Below, in pieces: positions 13,231 through 25,300 of a stretch of 64,000 nt of DNA (positions are counted from its first letter, which is position 1; every line of letters begins with the position of its first letter). Origin of the DNA: Sclerodactyla briareus. Taxonomy: Eukaryota; Echinodermata; Holothuroidea; Dendrochirotida; Sclerodactylidae. Under the pieces are notes generated by a model. The model searched no databases. It was not told the DNA's origin and was given only the letters and a program-made list of their open reading frames with translations. Made by a program: the position numbers and the translations under genes. The stretch is from NCBI GenBank assembly GCA_026419785.1, contig JAODTK010005550.1, positions 1 to 64,000 of the forward strand, written 5' to 3'.

Positions 13231-14477
13231 TATCTGTGCCCTTATGAGGTCATCTGCACCTCAAGCGCAGTCTCATACTGGTGGAGGGGTGATAAGCGAC
13301 TGAATGGTTAGTTGAAATGATAAAGAAGGTTTTGTAGTTGAACGCGAGCGCATCTCTCAATTCCTTAGGAGAGACTGAAGACAGAACACTAATAAAACCA
13401 AGCGACGTCGACGATGACCGAGGTATCAATACTTTGCTCTCCTGTTAATATGATAGCTCCATGTTTCCACCTCCGAAGTCCGAAACGCAGCGAAACGCTC
13501 AGCTTCGAATAACTGGAGGTCTTGGGACTATTTGGCGAGAGCAGCATACTACTAGGCCACTGTGACTAAACCAAGTTGCAATCAGTGGTCACGGAGGACA
13601 TCATTGGTATAATTATGGGTGAGGACATTACTTGCTCGAACCTTTGGGCTTACAGAGAATTGGGAGCCGCGTGGGCGTGGCGCAAGGTCCCCTGTTGGGG
13701 TCATGGGGAGGCCCTGGACGCCAAGTCATTTCGTGCTTTCGAGGGCTCAGATCAAGCATTTTTTGCATTACCAGATGCCGTTTCCCGGGGTCACTTTTTT
13801 CTTCATCTCAAATAGGATTACTTAGGCTCTATACTGAACTTTCATGAGACTGACAGACATCACAATATAACAACCTGACAGCTTCCCTGGAAGCAAATCA
13901 GTTTCGTGCATTCTTGAGGGCTCAATCAACATAGGCTAGCCTATACTTGCTATGTAATCGGATGCCTGTTTTCTAAATCTTTGTTACAACACAAGTGGGT
14001 AGAAAGGACATTATGAGGTGGGGCTAAACTAGTGATGACTGACATGTTAGAGGTCCCTTATGGGAGTAGGAGAGTAAATCTCTCTTATATGCAATCTGTA
14101 CTATGTAGGCACACACTCGGCCTATTGCATCCGACAGTCTACTCACTCGTTTGGGTATTCATCATTTGCAGACTTAATGGTCAATAATAATTTCCAACTG
14201 CCATTACAGTATCGCTTTTTGAATATTTTTCTTGCATTTCAAGAACATCACCATTTCCCAGTGGCGTCGCCAGAGGGGGGGGGGGGCAGGGGGGCACTTG
14301 GCCCCTCGAAAACCCGTGTTCCCCCCTTCGTGCCCCCCGAATGAGATTTGTGATTTATCGACGATTGACTTGGGTCTTGGAGTCACTTTTTTTAAGCTTG
14401 TTTACAGCCGCCAGAGCCCAATGCCTGACAGCTGAGCGCATTCTTCAACTTAGCTACTGCTAGCAGATGTATCTCTA

Positions 14478-14815
14478 TCAGACAGTGTAGGAAAAGTACA
14501 ACTGCGTAATCATCGCATAGATGCATGTGGTCCAAATATGATGTGAAGCAATGAATTCACTGATGGGCTGGTGTATAAAGTGATACAGAAGAGGACCGAG
14601 AACTGATCCCTGAGGGACACCATAACGCAGGGGGCTGAGGTTGAGATTCAGGCCATTGATCACAACATGTTGAGTTCTCTCATTTAAGTAGGACGAGAAC
14701 CACTTGATGAAATAGTACCCCACTTCCGACCTGGTTGCAAAGCACTGCCACAAAATGGTTTGATCAATGGTGTCGAACACACGGGTCAGTCCAACAGAAT
14801 AGAGAACCGACTCTT
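14478..14815 (-). pseudogene. Array unit 6: best-preserved LINE reverse transcriptase core
   Basis: An open minus-strand frame of 100 codons at 14478-14780 includes FDTIDQTILW, SSYLNERTQHVVINGL and YGVPQGSVLGPLLY, in the order expected of a CR1/jockey-like LINE reverse transcriptase (motifs 2a to B), ending near the position of the YADD box. The YADD box itself is not intact. This is about one tenth of a full LINE ORF2, so it cannot be a working enzyme. Confidence 0.8.
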
Positions 14816-16039
14816 GAGATTATCTGAGGCCCTTAGGAGGTCATCTTGCACCTTCAGAAGCGCAGTCTCAATACTGTGGAGTGGTGATAAGCAGACTAGA
14901 ATGGTTAGTGATAAATGATAAAAGAAGGTTTTGGTAGTTGAAACGTCGAGCGCATCTCTCACTTACCTTAGAGAGAACTCGCAGACGAACACTAATACAA
15001 CCAAGTCGACGTCGACGATGACCGAGTATCAGTACTTTGGCTCTCTATTTAATTGATAGTCCATGTTTCCACCTCCGAAGTCCGAAACAGCGCGAAAGCT
15101 CAGCTTCGAATGAACTGGAGGTCTTGACTATTTGGCGAGAGCATCGTACTACTAGGCCACTTGTTAACTAAACATTCTAATTCAAGTTGGTTCCGGAGGA
15201 CATCAGATTGTAATAATTATGGGTATAGGACATGTACTTGCTCGAACCTTTGGCTTACGAGAATGGGAGCCGCGTGGGGTGCGCAAGGTCCCGCCCTGGT
15301 TTGGGTCCAGGGGGGAGGCCCTGGAAGCCACGTCATTTCGTGCATTTTCGAGGAAGGGCTCAGATCCAGCAATTTTTTGCATTACCAGATGCCTGTTTCC
15401 CGGGGGTACTTTCTGAATCTCAAATAGGATACTTAGCTTATAACTGAACTTCGATGAGAATGACAACGACAGTCAACAATATAACAACCTGACCAGTTCC
15501 CGAAGCACATCAGTTTCTGATTCTTGAGGGTCAGATCAACCTAGTCTAGCCTATTTCATTAACGGATGCCTGTTTTCTAAATCTTGTTACACTACATTGG
15601 CGTAGAAAGGACATCTATGAGTGTGGGGCTAAACTCGTGATGACTGACATTTTAGAGTGCTCTTAGGAGATAGGACGAGGAAATGTCCTTAGATGCAATC
15701 TGATTACGATATTGCACCCGGCCTATTGCATCCACCGTCTACTCCTCCGTTATGGTAATTATCATTTGCAGACTCTATGTCATAAATAATTTTCCAGACT
15801 GCAATTACCGTATCGCTTGTGGAATATTTTATCCTTGCATTTCAGAACATCACCATTCCCAGTGCGTCGCCAAGAAGAGGGTGGGAGTCGGGGCAGAGGG
15901 GGCACTTGGCCCCCTCGAAAACCTTGTGCCCCCGTGTGCCCCCCGAACTGAGATTTTTTGGTGATTTTCGATTGACTTGGGTCTTGGAGTCACTTATTTT
16001 AAGCTTGTTTACAGCATCCCAATGCATGACAGCGATGCG

Positions 16040-17047
16040 CATTCTTCAACTTAGTCTACTGATAGCAGATGATACGATCAAAACCGTGGGGTAGGAAAAG
16101 TACAACTGCGTATCATCATCATAGATCATGTGGTCAATATGAGTGAACCGATGATGGTCCCTGGATAGGCTGTGTAGAAGTATACGAAAGGACCGAGAAC
16201 TGATCCTTGAGGGACACCAAAAAACGCAGGGACTGAGGGTGAGATTCAAAAAAAACAAAAACGGCCATGATCACCACATGTGAGTTTCTCTTCATTTAAG
16301 TAGACAGAAACCACTTGATGACCGTAATAGTAACCCCCATTCCCGAACCTGGATAGCAAGGCACTGCCACAAAATGTTGTGATCAATGGTGTCGAACAAC
16401 GGCGGTCATGTCGCAACAGAATGAGAACCGACTCTTGAGATTATCTGAGGCCCTTAGGAGGTCATCTTGCACCTTCCGAGCGCGTCTCAATACTGTGGAG
16501 TGGTGATACGCACTAGATGGTGAGTGTAATGCATAACAAAGAAGGTTTTGTAGTTGAACGCGAGCGCATCTCTCATTACTTAGAGAGAACTGAAGACAGA
16601 ACACTAATAAAACCAAGCGACGGTCGACGATGACCGAGTATCAAGTCTTTTGCTCTCCTGTTAATATGATAGCTCCATGTTTCCACCTCCGAAGTCCGAA
16701 ACGCCAGCGAACGCTCAGCTTCGAATACTGGAGGTCTTGACGATTTGGCGAGAGCGCAGTCACTACTAGGCCACTGGGATACACAAGTTCTAATCAAGTT
16801 GGTTCACGGAGGACATCAATTGGTAATATTATGTGTAGCGGACAGTACTTGCTCAACACTTTGGGCTTCCAGAGGAATGGGAGCCGCGTGGCGTGGCGCA
16901 AGGTCCCCGTTGGGGTCCAGGGGGGAGGCCCTGGAATTCCAAGTCCATTTCGTGCATTTCGAGGGCTCAGATCAAGCATTTTTTGCATTACCAATGCCTT
17001 TTCCTCCCGGGTACTTTCTGATCTCAAATAGGATTACTTAGCTATAT
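16040..17047 (+). repeat. Exact 1,008-bp duplicate, copy 2
   Basis: Partner of 6364-7371, in unit 7 of the array. The left limit is a G/T difference just before CATTCTTCAAC, and the right limit lies just after CTTAGCTATAT. Confidence 0.9.
16046..16440 (-). pseudogene. Array unit 7: LINE reverse transcriptase core, broken
   Basis: Identical base for base to unit 1, including the same gaps and the A-run at 16249-16256. See the exact duplicate block 6364-7371 / 16040-17047. Confidence 0.7.
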
Positions 17048-17388
17048 CATGAACTTCGATGAGACGACAAAGACAATTCCAACAATATAACAACTGACAG
17101 CTTCCCTGGAGCAAATCAGTTCGTGTACAATTCTTGAGGGCTCAGATCAAACATAGGCTAGCCTATCTGCATTAACGATCCTGTTTTCTAAATCTTTGTT
17201 ACAACTACAGTGGCGTAGAAGACATTATAGTGTGGGGCTAAACCGTTATGCTGCATGTTTAGAGGGGGTCTTCGAGAGTATGGGAGGAAATCGATCTTGG
17301 ATGCAATCTGATACCATGTAGCACACCGCCTATTGCATCCACCAAGTCCACGTCAACTTCGTTAATGGACTGTATCTTTGCAGACTCC

Positions 17389-17778
17389 TTGCAACACAAA
17401 CCCAAGTTTAGTCGGCGATGCGTGACTACCTAAAGTTGTCATGCTGCTTAGTCAAGCACGCCTTACCAACTTGAGTCTTTTGGTCGGGGGGTCGATTCTG
17501 AGTTGGTACGACGACGAGCCGAACTAATTGACATCTTAGTCAGGCCTGCCTGACGAAGGCATCGTGCCATGCTGGACTAAACTTGTGCATAAATCAGCCT
17601 ACTAACTTAACAATAACACCTACTTGACCAACCCATAAGTTGGTCGGCCTGCCTGACTAACCCATGTAACTTGACCTTTGTCCTGATATGCCCCCGGTTA
17701 GTCAGGCGTGTCCTTGGCTAATGTACGTAGCCTGCTGTGTTGACTGGTTAGGTTTCGGGCTAACACTATGAATGACCA
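17389..17778. repeat. Palindrome-rich ~390-bp insert in the last array unit
   Basis: Array sequence stops after TTTGCAGACTC and resumes at GGTCATAAATAG. The insert repeats a degenerate, roughly palindromic word around TTAGTCAGGC..GCCTGACTAA. Examples are an inverted pair GTCAGGC/GCCTGAC at 17539-17554 and a perfect 12-bp inverted repeat, GCCTGACTAACC (17651-17662) and GGTTAGTCAGGC (17696-17707). No coding frame or recognisable transposon end was seen. It may be a mobile minisatellite or a small foldback element. Confidence 0.6.
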
Positions 17779-17880
17779 TGGTCATAAATAGTTTTCCAGA
17801 CTGCAGTTACCTATCACTTTTGGAATATTTTTTTTTGCATTGCATTTTCAAGAACAATCACCATTTCCAGTTTTTCATCA
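17779..17880. repeat. Distal remnant of the macrosatellite unit
   Basis: Matches the part of the 1.61-kb unit containing TTTTCCAGACTGCA and TTTTGGAATATTTTT, then ATTTTCAAGAACA and CACCATTTCCAG. It marks the right edge of the array; after TTTCCAG the sequence becomes unrelated. Confidence 0.75.
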
Positions 17881-19424
17881 GAGGTTCCGTTACAGACAGC
17901 TGAGGCACGGTGAAGTCCCATGAGAATGCCACTTCTGCTCTACATGGCCGTGGCAATCAGTCGTCAAACGCCCTCGAAGTCTTGGCTAATACCCTTCAAA
18001 TTTGAAATGAGCGAAGGCTTATGACGTGATAACATCGACACGCGTTTATGAGTATCATTGTCGATGTCAGAATTTTCCTGCAGTATCTTCCTAGGTCTCT
18101 ATTTTTCCTGTGGATTTTCTGTGCGGTCTTGAACCACATGGCCTCCCTCTGCGTACGTCACTCACTGCCGGAGGTAATTGTAATCACATTATGCCAGACT
18201 TCGAATTTGTCGATATGCCTTTAACTAACTGGTTGCATAGAATTATATAGTAACAGGCGACTTGCCACCATCTGCGGAGGGTATGGGCGGCCATCGTCGC
18301 AAAAAGGACTGTCAAATGATGGAAAGGTTTGAGAGTCAACACCTTCTTGTAGTATATTCTGTATGTCATCCATACTAGACTCGGCATATTAAGTCTCACT
18401 AATGAGGGATTGTTTGTGTCATGTTTGGCATGATTAGGTGTAAGCGTCCCCACTCTCCGGGTTTAGAGTCGGACTCGGGACTCGGTTTGTTAGGACCCGG
18501 GGAATCAGTCCGGAGGGTTTGGACCCCCCCTCCCCCTCTCTTGAAACTTGTGATCGAAACATTTTTAACACAAAAACACCCTCCAACTGTTCAGAAGTCC
18601 GTTTAAAAAGCATTTTGTCAATAAATGCATCAGCAGCATGTGTCCCTATGGGCCATATATTACCAATAAGGAGAGTGAACATAAACAGGGCGCCTTCCCT
18701 TAGTTCCCGACTTCGACCCCCACCCCGCTCCCCTCGACAAATATCTCCGTCACGGCCACTGACCTCCGGTGACTTCAATATGGCATTCACTCTTAGTAGT
18801 ACCAAACGTTATTTAACATCAACTGAACCAAGTTTCATTACAAATAGGGCAAACTCTGTTGAAATCTGTGCGAATTACCGATAGCGTGTCCGTTCGAACC
18901 CATCCGACATTTCTCCACGACGGACGTACAACGTTCACTAAGTTCAAATTTCGGGTCAATCCGACAATCGGTGCGAGAGTTAAGGTAGGCATGCCCCCTT
19001 GAGAACGATTTGAATACTGGGGGGTGCCTGAGCTCCTATAGTTATAGCTTTTTAGTTATTTCACAGCGAATCGCGTGATTCCGATTAGACAGTACACCCT
19101 TATGTACTCGCGTAACGGTACCCTAATCTTTAATTAGCATCACGAGGCAGGCGACCCTTAGCCAAAAGCGAAATAACATTGAACATCGGGCGTGGTACCA
19201 GTTTCTGGTGGTAAGTGAAAAGTTACTCAAGGGTTCCCATTATCGACCGCCGTCAGTGAGGGTATAAGGGAAAGGAGTGTCCACCAGCGTGCCCTTTGAG
19301 AATTCTGGCTGTTTTCGAAATGCAAAATTCTTTTATACTAGATCAATGAGCTGAAAATGTCTGCTCTTTCATATTTCACTTGACAATATTATTTCACTAG
19401 TCTTTCAGTTTGGTTATGATCAGG
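17881..19424. other. Intergenic sequence, no gene recognised
   Basis: Overlapping open frames of about 120 codons exist on both strands around 18434-18884, but neither resembles a protein family and each is the antisense of the other. A C-rich stretch at 18520-18540 resembles transposon-edge sequence elsewhere in the window without a definable element. Confidence 0.4.
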
Positions 19425-20375
19425 GCGGCGGCGAACTGTGTGGAATATTTGGGGGTGGGTGTGTGAGGGACATATGAGGTAGCACCATCTAAGCAGAGCG
19501 CCCCCACGGGTTGACGCGTATCGTATCCGAGGGAAATTTTCCTTCACCTTCTGGGGTCATACGACAGTAGCACATCCAAAAATCATCCAATAAATTCCCG
19601 AATTTTTTATTCAAGAAACTTCTTGACGGACTGCTCATGTTTTTATTTCGTACAATTCTGCCACTGTCGGTTGTTGACGCGTAGGTACAAGACAATTGGT
19701 TTGCTTTACAGACCCCCCATATTGAAGGAAACCGGCATTTTCCGGACCGTCGGCCGTAAGCAACGTCCTAAAATTTCAATAATTTCAATTCATATTCAGA
19801 ACGTTCAGTGACGGCACTGATCGATTTGGTCATTCGGCGCCGGCCACCATCATGGACGCTTCGGGTACAGGGATTCTCGATTACATACCCCTCAAATTGC
19901 GGAAACGGCAATTCCCGCTCTGTGTGGCAGTGAGCATCGTCTCCAATTGGGCAATAATTTTTCAAGAATTTATATTTTCAAGAAATGTTCTTAAAGGAAC
20001 TAATTGATGTTATATGTCCTTACACTTTGGTCAGCCATCCAGTGGTCTTGCGTAGGTGCAAGGAAATTTCTAGCCTCACGAATCCCCCAGATTGCCGAAC
20101 GGTACTTCCCCTTTCTTATGGCCGTAAGCAACATCCCCAAAATTGACAATAAATTTCTAGAAATTAGTATCTCACGACACACTCTTGAAGTAAACTGATC
20201 TACTTTTCATTCATTACATTCGCCGCCACCTCAGTTTGCGCTTACCGTACAAGAAAATAGTTTTACAACCCCCCCCCCCCCCTCCAGATTGCAGGAGCGG
20301 CACTTCCCGCTATTTATGCATATGTCAGTAATCAATCACTGAAATTGACCATACCTTCCGAAAACTGATCAATGG
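19425..20375. repeat. Diverged tandem repeat, ~195-bp unit, about five copies
   Basis: The block GTAAGCAACATCCCCAAAAT..CAATAA recurs near 19562, 19756, 19929, 20126 and 20325 (spacings 194, 173, 197 and 199). Each is preceded by a purine-poor segment like CAGATTGCxGxACGGxACTTCCC. Copies are clearly diverged by substitutions as well as gaps, unlike the macrosatellite. The last copy carries a C-run of 16. Non-coding. Confidence 0.7.
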
Positions 20376-22102
20376 TACGCCTTACATTTCTTCTCGAGGG
20401 TCGCCATTCCTATCATAGCCATTTCTTAGAGTTTTCCATCGAGGACCCGTCCATTGTGTTGGAGGCTTGCCGCGATTTGAAAATTTTCTATGAACATCAC
20501 TCATGGAAAATGTGTGCATTTTTCGTCATGTGATTGAAAGAATTGAGCCAGTCAGCATCCCCTTTGGTCATTTTTTCGGATTCGTTTCCGCTCGGAATTT
20601 CCGTCCCAATTCTCATGGTCCTCAGAATTGTTTCCGCACCGGTCCGCGCCTAGGCGCTGTATAGTTTCCATACGTCAACACGTGAACCTCCATACTCATG
20701 TACACGATCCCCTCCTGCGTTTTTGTTACATCTAGCTTTCATCTTCTATTAAAAACAGCACTTCATGCTGGCAAAGCCATCTGAACAATAAGACAAGTAA
20801 CCTAACCTGCTGCAGTGTTAAAAAATGGCAGTTGGATTCCTGGCAGTGTTGTATGGGGAGGAGGGGTGCAACATGATAATTCCTAAAACCAAATTCTTCT
20901 TCTCGGGCCACCTATATGTTCCCACCCTTGAAGATGACACGTATGACAAAATCATATTTGCCAGAACCTGACAGAGTATTAACCGTGGGCCCACTGTATT
21001 TTACATGTAACGGAAAAGATAGTTAGATACAGCGCGCGCAGCGCATTTTTTTTTTTTGTTTTTTTTTTGCATTTCGGCCTTCTCACAAAAAATTTAAACA
21101 TCTGATAAAATTATGAGTTAACATTAGACATCTACACTGTCTAACAACTTACGCAGCCACCTGATCGGAAACCGGATCCGAAGTTGTGCAAATATTGATC
21201 CATGAACGCCTTTAAGCTAAAAACTTGACTGGGTGCTGCACAGTGACCTGAAATCGGTAGGGTGCTCCGCACCCCTTCAGAAAATCTGGGGGAGAATGAA
21301 ACCCTGAAATGTCTACTTCTATATGAGTAGCAGTGTATGAGAAGCATATTTTGCCGAAAAATAATTCCAATATTTTTCCCTTCCCCAAGTTGAGGTACAT
21401 TTAAAACTTGGAGATAAGCGCTCTGCCATTTTTCCCCCTCAATGAATGGCAAGAGACTTGAAAGTCCAATTTGATGTCACACAACCCCTACTAGCGGGAT
21501 TTAATGTAGTTCTTTATTTTCATTACGTATCATAGCACTAACGCTAATCCGATACCCTTTTCCAATGAATCATTGCAGTATATATATACTGTGAGACACA
21601 ATAACGCTAAATTGAGCTTAAAATATGTTACCTGTTTTGGGCCTATTTACAACAAATTTTAATGAAAAACGAGCCTTTATACCTACAAGAGGTTGAGTGA
21701 AAGCATGCAAAATCCTTAGCCATGGCCTTACCCTGCTGAACATCAAATCTAAGATGAACATATTTTTCGATCAAATTTGGGAGATGTCATTGCATTTGGT
21801 TTTCCTTATTGACCCTGTTAGTTCACTTTCGGAAAGTCGCATTTACCTCTCCTCTTCATGTAAAAATCGAAGTGTTACCCTGATAATAGAGCGATTCACT
21901 CTCCTTCAATGTAAAAATCGAATTGTTACCCTGATAATAGAGCGATTAAATTCATAAGTTTTGTCATGATCCGGAAAAACTATAAAAATGCACAGCATTT
22001 GTTATACGGACGTGATTCGGCTACAGATAGGAAGATATTCTATAAGATTCATATGCGGTGATGCGGCATCAACAATGCATTGGTAGAATTATTTCTATGA
22101 AA
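20376..22102. other. Intergenic sequence, no gene recognised
   Basis: Includes T-rich runs at 21047-21069 and a 51-bp period two-copy tandem repeat at 21845-21948 (shared words TGTAAAAATCGA and TGTTACCCTGATAATAGAGC). No protein family is recognisable in the short open frames. Confidence 0.45.
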
Positions 22103-22328
22103 CAGTGGCGTACCCACGGGGGGAGGGGGGTCATAACCCGGAGCTCATAAAGTTTTGCATCTGTTTTTTTCGGACAAATATGGCGCAGCGATGTGCCAGG
22201 GGCTATAATTGTACTTATTTGCCTATATGGATGGGTGGGGGGCCATTTATGAGGGCGCACTTCCCTTGGGTTCCGCCCTCAAACCCTCCCCCCCCAAAAA
22301 AAAAGACAATCTCTCGTACCGCCTTCTG
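22103..22328 (-). mobile_element. hAT-like MITE, family M
   Basis: Starts CAGTGGCGTACCCACGGG and ends, on the complementary strand, with CAGAAGGCGGTACGAGAG. Internally it shares, in reverse orientation to the copies at 41747 and 55280, the blocks TTTGCCTATA..GGTGGGGGGCC and GGGCGCACTTCCC..GGGTTCCG. No convincing 8-bp target duplication remains, so the exact right end is uncertain. Non-coding. Confidence 0.7.
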
Positions 22329-25300
22329 ATGATTACCTTCTCCGTGAAGCCAATCAACACTCGTTCGTAACAATGCTGCTGCATTTTATGGTCTCCCGGG
22401 ATCATTACACACTAGTTTATTTGACTTTTATTCTCTCTTGTACTCACGTAACAGTTCAATTTTTGCAATTATACCACACTCCACATTCGCACATATGGAA
22501 TTGCGCTGCATCGCAATACGGCGTCCGCTATGAACACACGAAACTAATTTCACTTCACCTGGATATCACTTCCGGGAGATCATGACAACATTAAGCAAAC
22601 AGCCAAACACTAAGCCACTCTCATTCTATTTTTACCGCGGTGGCTCTTGTGCTCATTCAGCCAGTTTTTCTTCCACGCCTCCTCCTTCCCACCCCATCAG
22701 TTCATTACAAAATAAGTACTTATCAGAAGGGCCTATTGGCAGACAACATTGGCCGAACCCCCGTGAACCGTTTGTTCCCCGCTCCCCCCATCCAGATTTT
22801 GGATTATCCACCTATATAATCATAATATGAGCGGTCGCACTTGTCTTGGTAACCGTCTAACCGAATTAGTTTTGAAACGTTGCCGTAATATTCTAGTCCC
22901 AAGACATTACAACGACGCTGAGGGCGTAACTTGGCTGTTATTTTAATGCCCGTGATGAATATTCATGGCCATGTCTCACTGGAAATCCGAACATCCGATT
23001 TATCTCCTGCCTGGGGGTAGATATTGCTCCTTTCCTTCCTTTATCAGGGTTAATTAAACAAAGAGTGGTTTCCTCCCGAAGAATGAAAGGTTAAATTATT
23101 AGCCATGCAGGTATTTGCTAACGCAGTTACTCTGGCCATACTCCAACCGATTGTTACCATTGTAGACTACGTGAAAGAATACCGTCACATGATGATCTTT
23201 GACTCATCCAAATGTTGAACACAATAGCTTCAAAGTCCCGTTTGTTTGGTTTGTTTTTGTTTTTTTTTTTGTGGTAACATCGTGGCAGCGTGTGTCCCCG
23301 TGTGGGAACTCATGTCGACAGTATTCATAGTGGTCTCCATGGTGGTACCATATTTGAGCAAATGACGGAATACTTGAGCGCGTAAATCACTTTCATGATC
23401 GAGAGACCACCGCCCCTCACCCAAGGTCACGCTAAGCCCTTCAACTAGGGGGATGGTCGAAGAGATTCAAGTCCTGATACCGCGTCATCATGATGCGTGG
23501 GGCACTTTCACAAGTCATTTCCTAAATATAATATACGAAACTCATTATTACCGTGACCTTGCACCACGCACTGGTATGTCGCTTTAAAAGAGCTTCTCCT
23601 CAGAAATATGTTCCGACTCCATTCTCACCCATGCCAGTAAAGGCCTTGATGGTTGTGAAAACTGAACTCAACATTGGAAGCTACGTTCCATTGTTTTGGA
23701 AAACTTGGAAAATATGCCTGTGTGCTGACAGATTGCACCACCTGAAGTTTCTCATGCAACCTCAACAATAGGAGCATGGTTCCTATTGTATAGGTCAATT
23801 TTTGCCCAATTGACAATCAAACAAGATTATCTCAGTATTTTTTGAGCGTGGTGACCTAATAATAAGCCTGCCATGGTTTCAAGTGCGCATGCTCACAACT
23901 AAGCAGTCCAAGGGTAAAATTGACTGTGTTTTTTGTGGGGGGGGGGGGGGGCTAGGGGTATGGATTCAATTAGGGATTAGGGTTAGCATACCGGTAATCT
24001 GGTTTTAGTTCAGATGTGGCGCATTCTTTCAAACCTTCACTTTTTTCTTGCCGATCCCCCCTCCCACAGATAAAAATATTTCTGGTGGACCGGCAGTCAC
24101 CAACGGGAACCCGTGACGGCAATTCTTACCCGAATTTCCGTTGACGAGTCAGTCGCTTCATAATGAATCATGCCGAATCCCCAGTTTACCAGTTGGTTTA
24201 AATTGCGGAACCGCTTACTGAGTATACAAGTGTGAGTACGTAGATAGTAACACGGAATCGTGCCCTCGAATTATCAAATACTTCTATAAAGTCCAGGGAA
24301 TATTTATCGCATGTGTAATGCGTATAATAAGTTGCTAATCGTGGGACAGTGCAGGCGCGGCACTGTTCCATCGCTGGATACTTCTCTGTCCCGAACCTTT
24401 ATATTAACTGAGCTGAGAACAGCCAGAGTTACCAGTCTGTTTGGCCATCGCTAATAAGCGCCGTCCTTTGGTTCGCAACATGGCCATTAGCATGGAGAAG
24501 GTCAGATCGGACTGACAGATGGCAGCCCCTATCCCAACCCATGCAAATAAATGTACCGCGGTATAGCTAAGGATTGCGGTAGATTGCGAGGCCAATAGCT
24601 CTTCATAATATTTATTGGATTATTTATTGAATGCATGGCTTATATGACGGTTGAAAGGTTGCTGGTAACGATAACCAGTTATTGTAGCGCATTGAAAACA
24701 CAGTGTCATGGAGTAAACCATAATTTCTGCCAATATTTTTTACATTATTTCGCTATATACTAGCTCAAAACAATTGAGCGATACGTTAAGCAATTGAGCG
24801 TTGTAATATCGATCCGTTCGGGTTTTCCGACACGATGTTCACCATCTCAATGCGTTGAAAAAGGGTGTCAAAGTAATGTTTGGAAACGTGTTTAATGCCT
24901 AAACATGTATCCAGTTAGCACTCATGGACACAGCTGCACGTATATGTATGATTCATCCATTCGAATACATTACAATTCCTTCTCCGTTGGAATACTTGGC
25001 TATGATGACGTGAAACGTGAAACGTAACACTGCCTCCATTCCTTCTGCATTAGGATGTCTGGCGACATGCGATGCTCAAATGGGAATTAGACAAGTATCA
25101 TAGTCATCTTTGAAACGGGACGGGCCTTTGTAGGGATTTCATCTATGTACACGTCGCGCAGTAAATTGGTACAATCTTCTCGAGATGTTGGAACTGTACT
25201 CGAACTAAACACTGATGACTATATAGCCCACTAGATAACCTATCTTTGTTTACTGCTGGCTAAATAGCTTCAAAGGTCAGAACGCCAAGGCCAGATCAAA

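Larger units (their letters stand above)
6296..17388. repeat. Macrosatellite: seven tandem ~1.61-kb units built on a LINE fragment
   Basis: Using the marker GACTTGGGTCTTGGAG as phase zero, units start near 6296, 7910, 9513, 11178, 12782, 14367 and 15974 (spacings 1614, 1603, 1665, 1604, 1585 and 1607). Each unit holds, in order on the plus strand, the antisense of a LINE reverse transcriptase core (~650 bp), a middle segment ending in an AT-rich stretch, and a variable G-run plus C-rich block following CAGTGGCGTCGCCAGAGG-like sequence. Units differ mostly by single-base gaps. No intact frame crosses a whole unit. Many short open frames in the array are the same stretch read in neighbouring units and are not genes. 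Confidence 0.92.

Noticed and set aside
6296-17388. Tandem array first considered as a CRISPR-like or gene-cluster structure
   Set aside because: Units are 1.61 kb, contain decayed LINE sequence and have no short repeat-spacer pattern or conserved open frame.
18434-18884. Pair of ~120-codon overlapping open frames on opposite strands
   Set aside because: Mutually antisense, proline/serine/arginine-rich from C-rich sequence, no recognised domain.
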